From contig CADCCQ010000018.1 of assembly GCA_902799955.1 (NCBI GenBank), positions 1 to 38,433 of the forward strand: DNA of 38,433 nt, in the 5' to 3' direction. The translations under genes were made by a program, and so were the position numbers. This DNA comes from an uncultured bacterium (lineage in GTDB: Bacteria > Verrucomicrobiota > Kiritimatiellia > RFP12 > UBA1067). The notes beneath the pieces were generated by a model. That model was not told the origin of the DNA and searched no databases. It worked only from the letters and a program-made list of their open reading frames with translations. Position 1 is the first letter of the stretch. Each line of letters begins with the position of its first letter. Of this stretch, positions 31,648-38,433 are shown piece by piece.

Positions 31648-32049
31648 ATGGCTAGCAAGAAGGCAATTTCCGCAGGCACAGGCCGTCGCAAGACCGCGAC
31701 CGCCCGTGTGAATCTCGTAGAGGGCAGCGGCGTCTGGACTGTCAACAGGGTCGCCCTCGAGGAGTACATCCCCTCCGAGGCGCTCCGCGACTACCTCAAG
31801 CAGCCCGTGGCGATCAGCGGCTTCGACCTCGCGAAGGTCGACGTCGTGGCGTATGCCAAGGGCGGCGGCATCTCCGGCCAGGCAGGCGCGATCCGCCACG
31901 GCCTCGCCCGCGCGATCGTCGCGGCCGACGAGTCCACCAGGGCCGTCCTCAAGAAGGCCGGGTGCATGACGCGCGACAGCCGCATGAAGGAGCGCAAGAA
32001 GCCCGGCCAGCCCGGCGCCCGCAAGCGCTTCCAGTTCTCGAAGCGTTGA
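31648..32049 (+). CDS. rpsI: 30S ribosomal protein S9
   Basis: This 133-residue protein has GTGRRKTATARVNLVEGSG at the start, GGGISGQAGAIRHGLARAI in the middle and the basic tail RKRFQFSKR, whose final Lys-Arg reaches the P-site tRNA. It forms the usual rplM-rpsI pair. Confidence 0.97.
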   Translation: MASKKAISAGTGRRKTATARVNLVEGSGVWTVNRVALEEYIPSEALRDYLKQPVAISGFDLAKVDVVAYAKGGGISGQAGAIRHGLARAIVAADESTRAVLKKAGCMTRDSRMKERKKPGQPGARKRFQFSKR

Positions 32050-32057
32050 TATCGGTC

Positions 32058-33962
32058 ATGGCACTCGGTTTTCTCAAGAAGATCGCCGCGATATTCACGG
32101 GGAAGAAGGAAACTGGAGACTCATCCCGCCGTCAGCAGCCCAAGGGACAGGGCTCGGGCCGCAACCAGCGGCGCGGCGGCGGGAAGGGTCAGCAGCAGCC
32201 CCGCCAGCAGCAGGAACAGAAGAAGGGCCAGAGGCCCCAGCAGCAACAGCGCCAGCAGCAGCTTCCGAGGGGGGAGCGGCAGCGCCAGGGCCAGAAGGGC
32301 CAGGCGCAGCAGCAGCGTCCGCCCCAGGACGCCTCCCGCCAGGGGCGCGGGTCGCGCAGGGGCCGTCGCAGGGGCGCTCCTGCCGTCGTCAACACCGCCC
32401 AGGGCCAGATGCGCCCGGGCGGCGAGGTGTCGGCGGAGGAGCTGGCCGCGCGCAAGGCCGCGCACGCCGCCTGGTCGCCGGAGTCGTTCGTCGTCGAGCC
32501 CGCCGAGGGCAAGAAGCGCTTCCACGACTTCGACCTCCCGTCGGAGGTGATGCACGGCATCGCCGACCTCGGCTTCAAGTACTGCACCGAGATCCAGGCC
32601 CTCAGCCTCGAGCAGGCGCTCGCCGGCAAGAACATCGCCGGCAAGGCCCAGACGGGCTCCGGCAAGACCGCCGCGTTCCTCGTCGCCATCCTCACGCGCT
32701 ACCTCCGCACGCCGGAGAGCCGCGCCAAGAGCGGCGGGACGCCCAGGGCGCTCGTGATCGCGCCGACGCGCGAACTCGTCATCCAGATCTGCAAGGACGC
32801 CGACCTCATCGGCAAGTACTGCCAGCTCAGGTCCCTCGCCATCTACGGCGGCATGGACTACGACAGGCAGAAGCAGGAGGTTCAGGGCGCGCCCGTCGAC
32901 CTGCTCGTCGCCACGCCAGGCCGGCTCCTCGACTTCGTGAAGTCCCGCGTCATCGACCTCTCCAAGGTCGACACGCTCGTCATCGACGAGGCAGACAGGA
33001 TGCTCGACATGGGGTTCATCCCCGACGTCCGCCGCATCATGAACTACCTCCCGCCGAAGAACAAGCGTGCGACGATGCTCTACTCCGCCACGCTCACCGA
33101 GACCGTGATGCGCCTCGCGATGAACTGGATGGAGGAGCCGTTCAAGGCCGAGGTCGAAAGCGAGACGAACGCGACGGACACCGTCCGCCAGGTCGTGTAC
33201 ATCGTGAGGTCCAAGGACAAGTTCACCGTACTCTTCAATCACATCGCGCTCCACCCCGACGCCCGGACGATCGTCTTCTGCAACCGCAAGACGACGACCG
33301 AGGACGTCTACGAGTCCCTGAAGATCCGGGGGGTGTCCGTCGAGATGCTCTCCGGCGACGTGAACCAGAACAAGCGCCTCAAGGTGCTTGACGCGTTCCG
33401 CGACGGCGAGATCAAGGTCGTTGTGGCGACGGACGTCGCCGGGCGCGGCATCGACGTGAAGGGCCTGGAGTACGTAATCAACTTCGACTTCCCGTACGAG
33501 GCCGAGGACTACGTGCACCGCATAGGCCGCACAGGCCGCGCGGGCTCCACCGGAATCGCGATAAGCTTCGCCGACGAGGACGAGAGCTTCGCGATCCCCG
33601 AGATCGAGGAGTACATCAAGGAGCCCCTGAAGTGCACGATGATCCAGGAGGACGACCCGCTTCTGCGCCGCATCCCGCCGCGTGGCTCCCGCCTCGGAGA
33701 GGTGGACGAGACCGCGCGCGCCGCCGTCGACGCCCGCGAGGCCGTCGGCGAGGAGGAGAAGGCCGCCGCCGCCGCGATGACGGGAGTCGTCAGCGCAAGC
33801 ACGGCCAGCGGATCCCCCGCAGTGCTGAAGGACGAGGCCCCGACGCGCCCGCTGCCAAGCTTCGAGCACGCGCTCGAACCTAGGCCGCCGGCCCCCGACG
33901 AGTCCGACGTCTACTCCAAGCCCGTGTCGCAGAAGGAGCGAATCGAGGAGTGGAAGATGTAA
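32058..33962 (+). CDS. DEAD-box RNA helicase with Gln/Arg-rich N-terminal tail
   Basis: This 634-residue protein has a short hydrophobic start (LGFLKKIAAIF), then residues about 20-115 almost entirely Gln, Arg, Gly, Lys and Pro, a disordered RNA-binding tail. The helicase core begins near 155 with the Q motif (LGFKYCTEIQALSLEQAL), motif I AQTGSGKT near 197, PTREL near 235, TPGR, VIDEAD near 308, SAT near 343, VFCNRKT, ATDVAGRGID and HRIGRTGR near 487. A C-terminal tail of about 120 residues is charged and low in complexity. It resembles RhlB/RhlE types, with an N-terminal instead of a C-terminal disordered extension. It begins 8 bp after rpsI without its own promoter, so it is made with ribosomal proteins and may act in ribosome assembly or RNA decay. 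Confidence 0.9.
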   Translation: MALGFLKKIAAIFTGKKETGDSSRRQQPKGQGSGRNQRRGGGKGQQQPRQQQEQKKGQRPQQQQRQQQLPRGERQRQGQKGQAQQQRPPQDASRQGRGSRRGRRRGAPAVVNTAQGQMRPGGEVSAEELAARKAAHAAWSPESFVVEPAEGKKRFHDFDLPSEVMHGIADLGFKYCTEIQALSLEQALAGKNIAGKAQTGSGKTAAFLVAILTRYLRTPESRAKSGGTPRALVIAPTRELVIQICKDADLIGKYCQLRSLAIYGGMDYDRQKQEVQGAPVDLLVATPGRLLDFVKSRVIDLSKVDTLVIDEADRMLDMGFIPDVRRIMNYLPPKNKRATMLYSATLTETVMRLAMNWMEEPFKAEVESETNATDTVRQVVYIVRSKDKFTVLFNHIALHPDARTIVFCNRKTTTEDVYESLKIRGVSVEMLSGDVNQNKRLKVLDAFRDGEIKVVVATDVAGRGIDVKGLEYVINFDFPYEAEDYVHRIGRTGRAGSTGIAISFADEDESFAIPEIEEYIKEPLKCTMIQEDDPLLRRIPPRGSRLGEVDETARAAVDAREAVGEEEKAAAAAMTGVVSASTASGSPAVLKDEAPTRPLPSFEHALEPRPPAPDESDVYSKPVSQKERIEEWKM

Positions 33963-33971
33963 ATTTCCCCC

Positions 33972-34000
33972 TTGCCAACAAGGGAGAAGAGTGATATACT
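33972..34000 (+). promoter_or_regulatory. Promoter of the rpsL-rpsG operon
   Basis: TTGCCA (33972-33977) and TGA-TATACT (TATACT at 33995-34000), 17 bp apart. The leader is about 32 nt and contains AAAGGTAAA before ATG 34039. Confidence 0.65.
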
Positions 34001-34038
34001 ATACAAATCTGTCTGGAAAAAGCAAAGGTAAAAGATAA

Positions 34039-34422
34039 ATGCCGACAATCAACCAGTTGATACGCAAGGGTCGTCATCCCCTTGCCAAGCATTCGAAGTC
34101 GCCGGCGCTGAAGGCCTGTCCTCAGCGCCGCGGCGTGTGTCTCGTCGTCAAGACGATGACCCCCAAGAAGCCGAACTCGGCCCTCCGCAAGGTCGCCCGT
34201 GTGCGCCTTACGTCCGGCTATGAAGTCACGGCCTACATCCCCGGCGAGGGCCACAACCTCCAGGAGCACTCGGTGGTTCTGGTCCGCGGCGGACGTGTAA
34301 AGGACCTCCCGGGCGTGCGCTACCACATCGTCCGCGGCAAGCTCGACTCCCTCGGCGTCTCCGGCCGCAACCGCAGCCGTTCGAAGTACGGCGTGAAGCG
34401 TCAGAAGAAGGAAGGGAAGTAA
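34039..34422 (+). CDS. rpsL: 30S ribosomal protein S12
   Basis: This 127-residue protein is recognised over its whole length: [43 protein letters not shown] with the Lys that is changed in streptomycin resistance, [20 protein letters not shown] and [10 protein letters not shown]. It sits at the decoding centre. rpsG follows 3 bp later. Confidence 0.97.
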   Translation: MPTINQLIRKGRHPLAKHSKSPALKACPQRRGVCLVVKTMTPKKPNSALRKVARVRLTSGYEVTAYIPGEGHNLQEHSVVLVRGGRVKDLPGVRYHIVRGKLDSLGVSGRNRSRSKYGVKRQKKEGK

Positions 34423-34425
34423 GCC

Positions 34426-34950
34426 ATGTCGAGAAGAGCGAAGAAGATCGAGAAGCGCGTCTCGGTCGACCCCAAGTACAATTCAGAGCTCGTCGCCCAC
34501 ATGATCCGCGTGATCATGAAGGACGGCAAGAAGACCGCCGCCGAGAAGATCGTCTACGGCGCCATCGACAAGATCCGCGAGGCGATGGAGAAGGACACCG
34601 CGAAGTTCATCAAGGACGAGAAGACGTTCACCGAGCCCCTCGAGGTCCTCGCCTCCGCCATCGACAACATGAAGCCGCAGGTCGAGGTCAAGACCCGCCG
34701 CGTCGGCGGCACGACCTACCCGGTCCCGGTGCCGATCGCTGAGAACAGGCAGCTCTCGCTCGCCCTGCGCTGGACGACGCAGTTCGCGTCCGCCCGCCAC
34801 GGCATGGGAATGCCCGCCGCAGTCGCCGCCGAAGTCCTGGACGCCTTTCAGGGCCAGGGCAACGTCATCAAGAAGCGCGACGACGTCCACAAGATGGCGC
34901 AGGCCAACAAGGCGTTCGCTCACTACGCCTGGGGCAACAACGCCGGCTGA
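34426..34950 (+). CDS. rpsG: 30S ribosomal protein S7
   Basis: This 174-residue protein is slightly longer than the usual 155-160. It has MIRVIMKDGKKTAAEKIVYG, the signature KPQVEVKTRRVGGTTYPVPV and the late RKRDDVHKMAQANKAFAHY-like helix that contacts tRNA. In most genomes fusA and tuf follow; here a terminator and an unrelated glycosidase do. Confidence 0.96.
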   Translation: MSRRAKKIEKRVSVDPKYNSELVAHMIRVIMKDGKKTAAEKIVYGAIDKIREAMEKDTAKFIKDEKTFTEPLEVLASAIDNMKPQVEVKTRRVGGTTYPVPVPIAENRQLSLALRWTTQFASARHGMGMPAAVAAEVLDAFQGQGNVIKKRDDVHKMAQANKAFAHYAWGNNAG

Positions 34951-34983
34951 CACCCCAATCAGCTTTTTCCGGACAGATGAATG

Positions 34984-35015
34984 GAAGGCGCGGAGCAGTC
35001 CGCGCCTTCTTTCGT
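34984..35015 (+). terminator. Rho-independent terminator after rpsG
   Basis: Perfect 11-bp stem GAAGGCGCGGA (34984-34994)/TCCGCGCCTTC (34999-35009), loop GCAG, then TTTCGTTT. Confidence 0.85.
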
Positions 35016-35021
35016 TTGAAG

Positions 35022-35046
35022 AATCCCGCCCCGCTCGGGCGGGATT
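35022..35046. repeat. Second perfect hairpin just upstream of the GH2 promoter
   Basis: Stem AATCCCGCCC (35022-35031)/GGGCGGGATT (35037-35046) with a 5-base loop. It ends 2 bp before the extended -10. It may be a back-up terminator or an operator over the -35 region. Confidence 0.6.
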
Positions 35047-35048
35047 TG

Positions 35049-35057
35049 TGGTATACT
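35049..35057 (+). promoter_or_regulatory. Extended -10 of the GH2 gene
   Basis: TGG-TATACT (TATACT at 35052-35057). The leader is about 43 nt with GAAAGGA close before ATG 35107. Confidence 0.6.
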
Positions 35058-35106
35058 CTACCTGATACCCAAACGACGCCGGGGCGTCCGGCGACAACGA
35101 AAGGAC

Positions 35107-37836
35107 ATGGCGATGAACAAGATGACGATTGCGTGCGCCGTCGCGGCGGCGGCGCTGTGCGCGCAGGCGCGCGTGCCGGCGATGATTGACCTCTCCGGCG
35201 AATGGAGCTGCGAGGGGACGAACTTCACGGGAAAGGTGAGGTTACCGGGGACGCTTGCGGACTCCGGGCTCGGCACGCTCCAGACGCCCGCGCACTTCGC
35301 GGCGTACACTGAACGCACGTCGAAGACCTCGCTCGCGCTCAAGTACAAGTACCACGGCGTTGCCGTCTATTCGCGCACGGTCACGTTGACGGCGGAACAG
35401 GCCGCGAAGCCGCTTGAGGTGTTCCTCGAGCGCGTGATGTGGACGAGCCGGCTGAAGATCGACGGGCGCGAATTCGGGTTCTGCGATTCGCTCGGCGCGC
35501 CGCATGTCCACCGCATCCCCGCCGGAGCGCTCGCGCCCGGCGAGCACCGCATCGAGATCGCAATCGACAACTCGCGCCAGTACGGCGTGGCGATGAAGGC
35601 GCATGGATACGGCGAGTGGATGCAGTCCGTCTGGAACGGCGCGATCGGCAAGGTCGAGCTGCGCGAGGTGAATCCGCTCGAAGGCGTGCGCGTGTTCGCC
35701 GACTACCCGGCGAACGGCAAGGTGCGCTTCGAGCTGCCGGAGGGATTCGTCGCCGACGCCGGGAGCGTGGCGTCCGACGACCTCTCCTTCACCGGCTTCA
35801 CGGCGGAGCCGTCGCCCTACGCGACGGGGCGCGTGATGGTGACGGCGACGCTCGCGGAGGAGCCGCAGGCGTGGGACGAGTTCAACCCGCGCCTGTACAC
35901 GGTCACGTTCCGCGACGCGAAGGGCGGCCTCGAGAAGAAACTCCGCTTCGGCTTCCGCACGCCGGGCCGCAAGGGCAACAGGCTGATGCTCAACGGGCGT
36001 CCGCTCTTCGTGCGCGCCGACATCGACAACTGCCACTTCCCGCTCACCGGCTACCCGAACATGGGCAAGCGCGAGTGGACGCGCTTCTTCACGATCCAGC
36101 GCAACAACGGGATGAACGCGATCCAGCTCCACACATGGACGCCGCCCGAGGCCGCGTTCGAGGCCGCCGACGAACTCGGCATGATGATCTTCTGCGAGCT
36201 TGGCTACTGGAACGAGAAGGGAATCGCGTCGAGCTTCGCTGGGAAGGGCAATGCCGCGCTCGACGACTGGCTCCAGCGCGAGCTGAAGGCCGTCGCTGAC
36301 GCCTACGGCAACCACCCCTCGATGGTCGCCACCTCGTTCGGCAACGAACTCGGGTTCTGCAACTTCGAGGCGCTCGACAAATGGATGACGGCCCACAAGA
36401 AGTACGATCCGCGGCGGCTCACGATGTGCTCGACCGCGCGCAAGGTCGCGCCGAGCGACGACTTCATGGTCACGCACCACTATCCCGGCCTCGGATGGAC
36501 GCGCGGACTCGTCGGCGGCGAGGCTGACTACGATTACGAGAAGGTCTATTCCAGGGCGCCGATCCCCGTGATCGCGCACGAGATCGGACAGTGGCCTGTT
36601 TACCCCATGTGGGACGAGCAGATCACGAAGTTCAACGGGCTCCTCGTGCCGTGGCGCTGGAACCCCCGTCGCGAGATGGCGATATCGAACAACACGTTCC
36701 GCTTCGCGCGCGAGTTCCACTCCGCGTCGATGCAGACGAGCCGCCACTTCTACAAGCTCGAGACGGAGGGCTTTTTGCGCACGCCTTCGTGCAACGGCAT
36801 AGACTACCTCTCCATGCGCGACTACACCGGACAGGGCGAGGCGCTCATCGGCTGGTACGACGCCTTCTTCGACGCGAAGCCCGCGCTGGGCGAAGTGCCG
36901 CCGTTCTCCGTCTTGATGAGCACGACGCCGTGCCTCGCGAAGTTCCCGAAGTTCCTGTGGACCTCCAACGAGACGTTCACGGCACGGCTTCTCGTTAGGA
37001 ACGAACTAGCGGACGCGATTCCGGCGGGGACGCGCTGGCGCTGGTCGTTCGGCATCCACAGTGGCTGGGCGGAGGCGAAGAAGCCGATTCCCGCAGGCGA
37101 GCTCGCGGACGTCGGCGGGGTGTCGGTTCCGCTCGACACGTTCGCCGCGCCAAGTCGTCCGGAGCTGCGCTTCGGCGACAACTCCTGGCGCATCTACGTT
37201 CTGCCGCGCATCCGGGTACCCGACCCGTTGCCGGAGGGCGTGCTGATCACGTCCGACCCCGCCGCCGCCGCGAAGGCGCTCGCCGCCGGCGGGCGCGTGG
37301 TCTACACGGGCAGGAGCGCGAAGAGCGACATCACCACGTTCAAGCCGATCTACTGGTCCACGGGGCTCTTCGAGACGGACCACAAGCACATCGGCTTCGG
37401 CGCCGTCGTGGACGCCGACCATCCAGCGCTCGCGCCGACGGGCTGCGACTACTGGATGGACGAGTTCTGGCGCAAGCTCTTCAGCGACGGCAAGCACAGC
37501 GCGACGTCGCACCGCCTCGAAGGACTGCCCGCCGACTTCCGTCCGATCATCACGGTCGTGCCGGACCTGCACCACTCGTACTTCATCTCGCCGTTCTTCG
37601 AGGTGAAGGTCGGCGAAGGGCGGCTTCTCGTCTGCGGCCTCCGTATCGACGCGAACAGCACCTCCGCTCGCCTCTTCAGGCGCACGCTGCTGCGTTACGT
37701 GGCGTCAGAGGAATTCGATCCGAAGTGGAAGGTCTCTCCTGGGTGGTTCACAGACGTCTTTCTCACGAACAAGGGCCCGAAGGAGAAAGCCGTGAAGCTC
37801 GACGCCGACGTGAAGGACATGATGAATAGCTTTTAG
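35107..37836 (+). CDS. Secreted glycoside hydrolase family 2-type enzyme
   Basis: This 909-residue protein has a signal peptide of about 22 residues (ACAVAAAALCAQA). An N-terminal sugar-binding jelly-roll comes next (IDLSGEWSCEGTNFTGKVRL, PGTLADSG), with a middle Ig-like domain (EFNPRLYTVTFRDAKGG). The TIM barrel begins LMLNGRPLFVRADIDNCHFP. The acid/base Glu is in SFGNELGF (E414) and the likely nucleophile in IAHEIGQW (E492), the usual GH2 pair. A C-terminal region of about 300 residues is less familiar. GH2 members cut beta-galactosides, beta-mannosides or beta-glucuronides; which one cannot be told. It probably degrades polysaccharides outside the cytoplasm. The stop codon lies inside a heptamer repeat array. 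Confidence 0.88.
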   Translation: MAMNKMTIACAVAAAALCAQARVPAMIDLSGEWSCEGTNFTGKVRLPGTLADSGLGTLQTPAHFAAYTERTSKTSLALKYKYHGVAVYSRTVTLTAEQAAKPLEVFLERVMWTSRLKIDGREFGFCDSLGAPHVHRIPAGALAPGEHRIEIAIDNSRQYGVAMKAHGYGEWMQSVWNGAIGKVELREVNPLEGVRVFADYPANGKVRFELPEGFVADAGSVASDDLSFTGFTAEPSPYATGRVMVTATLAEEPQAWDEFNPRLYTVTFRDAKGGLEKKLRFGFRTPGRKGNRLMLNGRPLFVRADIDNCHFPLTGYPNMGKREWTRFFTIQRNNGMNAIQLHTWTPPEAAFEAADELGMMIFCELGYWNEKGIASSFAGKGNAALDDWLQRELKAVADAYGNHPSMVATSFGNELGFCNFEALDKWMTAHKKYDPRRLTMCSTARKVAPSDDFMVTHHYPGLGWTRGLVGGEADYDYEKVYSRAPIPVIAHEIGQWPVYPMWDEQITKFNGLLVPWRWNPRREMAISNNTFRFAREFHSASMQTSRHFYKLETEGFLRTPSCNGIDYLSMRDYTGQGEALIGWYDAFFDAKPALGEVPPFSVLMSTTPCLAKFPKFLWTSNETFTARLLVRNELADAIPAGTRWRWSFGIHSGWAEAKKPIPAGELADVGGVSVPLDTFAAPSRPELRFGDNSWRIYVLPRIRVPDPLPEGVLITSDPAAAAKALAAGGRVVYTGRSAKSDITTFKPIYWSTGLFETDHKHIGFGAVVDADHPALAPTGCDYWMDEFWRKLFSDGKHSATSHRLEGLPADFRPIITVVPDLHHSYFISPFFEVKVGEGRLLVCGLRIDANSTSARLFRRTLLRYVASEEFDPKWKVSPGWFTDVFLTNKGPKEKAVKLDADVKDMMNSF

Positions 37837-37904
37837 CTTTTAGCTTGGAGCTTGGAGCTTGGAGCTTGGAGCTTAGAGCTTAGAGCTTGGAGCTTGTGGC
37901 TTGC
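37828..37904. repeat. Heptanucleotide tandem array (AGCTTGG type)
   Basis: About eleven consecutive 7-bp units: AGCTTTT twice, AGCTTGG four times, AGCTTAG twice, then AGCTTGG, AGCTTGT and GGCTTGC. The first unit encodes the last codons and stop of the GH2 gene. Confidence 0.95.
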
Positions 37905-37960
37905 ATTTGTGGCAATGATGGCAGTTGTGAACATTGGTCATTTATTAATAATGAAATCAT

Positions 37961-38076
37961 GAAAACAACATTGACAACTTTTTGCGTCGGGCAACACGCC
38001 CGCCGATTCAAGAACGCCGCGAGGTTTCGCGGCGAGAAAGAGGATGTTGTTTTTACACGTTGTTTTTGTTGTTTTC
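37961..38076. repeat. Inverted-repeat element, copy 2
   Basis: This 116-bp element is bounded by GAAAACAAC and its complement GTTGTTTTC. It contains two hairpins: CGGGC/GCCCG around AACAC, and CGCCGCGA/TCGCGGCG around a 4-base loop. It shares the start (CAACATTGACAACT), the TTCAAGA block, the second hairpin and the right flank with the copy at 20292, but has an extra hairpin. Confidence 0.75.
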
Positions 38077-38140
38077 AATAGAGCCGGATTGAAGAGGAAA
38101 AAGGGCAAGGGGAAAATCTCAATACGCCGTACAGATTTTG

Positions 38141-38149
38141 TGATAAAAT
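38141..38149 (+). promoter_or_regulatory. Extended -10 of the last gene
   Basis: TGA-TAAAAT (TAAAAT at 38144-38149), giving a leader of about 13 nt before ATG 38169. An earlier ATG at 38155 reads only five codons before a stop. Confidence 0.55.
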
Positions 38150-38168
38150 ATTCAATGAAAGACAGACC

Positions 38169-38433
38169 ATGACAAACTTGGAAATCATAATTGAATCGTT
38201 CCAAGGCTTGCTTGCGCAAGTCTGTCTTTCCGCATTGCTTGCGATAGTCGGCGTGGCCGCGGCGGCAAAGATTCTCAAGAAGATTCGTGTAGCGTTCTCT
38301 AGCCTCTGGCGAAAGTCGCGTTTCTCATTCGCGTCGGTGATGCTTCTGTCTCTCACGATGTTCCTCTGGGCGGACAAGGCGGGAGGTGATTATGTAATTG
38401 TGGAATTGTGTAATTATGCAAATGCGGGAATGC
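38169..38433 (+). CDS. Membrane or exported protein, 3' end missing
   Basis: The frame opens at ATG 38169 and is still open at the end of the window (88 codons). It has two hydrophobic segments (about residues 12-32, with CLSALLAIVGVAAAA, and about 46-61, FASVMLLSLTMFLWAD) separated by a basic loop (KKIRVAFSSLWRKSRF). This could be a two-helix anchor or a short helix followed by a signal peptide of a large exported protein. No family is recognised. The part after GGDYVIVELCNYANAG looks like the start of an extracellular region, by analogy with big surface proteins such as the one at the left edge; that is speculation. Confidence 0.6.
   Translation, partial: MTNLEIIIESFQGLLAQVCLSALLAIVGVAAAAKILKKIRVAFSSLWRKSRFSFASVMLLSLTMFLWADKAGGDYVIVELCNYANAGM

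Larger units (their letters stand above)
37837..38168. other. 332-bp intergenic region with repeats
   Basis: It contains most of the heptamer array, about 55 bp of AT-rich DNA, inverted-repeat element copy 2 and the promoter of the next gene. No gene is supported. Confidence 0.75.

Noticed and set aside
32121..33869. 582-codon minus-strand frame opposite the DEAD helicase
   Set aside because: It is a shadow of the plus-strand gene, which shows all the helicase motifs.

Overview
The window looks like a chromosome segment of a GC-rich bacterium of the PVC group, most likely Kiritimatiellota or a related Verrucomicrobiota lineage. This is inferred from the mix of genes (a large secreted hydrolase with an acidic FWVNND-type repeat region, a CBM9-like/TIM-barrel glycosidase, a GH2 enzyme, an Fkp-type enzyme and a secretin with an Ala/Pro-rich linker), not from a marker gene. 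Intergenic DNA is AT-rich, and most promoters carry an extended -10 box of the form TGNTATAAT. Several of these boxes sit so close to the start codon that the mRNA must be leaderless.

Region 1 (1-4.5 kb) holds the 3' part of a very large secreted protein with a Cys-rich segment and a C-terminal alpha/beta-hydrolase domain, then a small secreted protein. A broken paralogue of the small protein follows at 4515.

Region 2 (4.5-14.2 kb) is an accessory island built around repeated copies of a single-HKD phospholipase-D-like gene: a 5' scrap at 4905, a full copy at 5095, a 3' scrap at 7896 and a full-length but frameshifted copy at 13561. Between them lie YhcG/DUF1016 nuclease scraps, an unknown gene, a solo FtsK-type DNA motor, a GyrB-like ATPase-domain protein with an internal duplication and no catalytic Glu, a macro-domain protein with an in-frame palindromic insertion, and a two-gene DUF262 / DUF262-DUF1524 (GmrSD-like) pair. 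This is the best candidate for an undescribed system, probably anti-phage defence built up by recombination between PLD repeats.

Region 3 (14.2-38.4 kb) is GC-rich core genome. It contains a secreted CBM9-like/TIM-barrel glycosidase; a minus-strand operon of stand-alone IMP cyclohydrolase, acyl-CoA synthetase-like enzyme and NSS transporter; a leaderless GNAT acetyltransferase; and a glycogen-binding-module protein. An operon ftsB-like/lgt/holA/HTH-EIIA comes next, then a lipoprotein, a leaderless secretin followed by a DUF481 outer-membrane protein and a B12-binding radical SAM enzyme. A leaderless Fkp-type fucokinase/GDP-fucose pyrophosphorylase, rplM-rpsI-DEAD helicase, rpsL-rpsG, a secreted GH2 enzyme and the start of a membrane protein complete the region.

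Two intergenic regions (20.16-20.69 kb and 37.84-38.17 kb) carry related inverted-repeat elements, each just downstream of a heptanucleotide tandem repeat. The first also has nine CTAG tetramers at an exact 8-bp period. No tRNA, rRNA or CRISPR array was seen.
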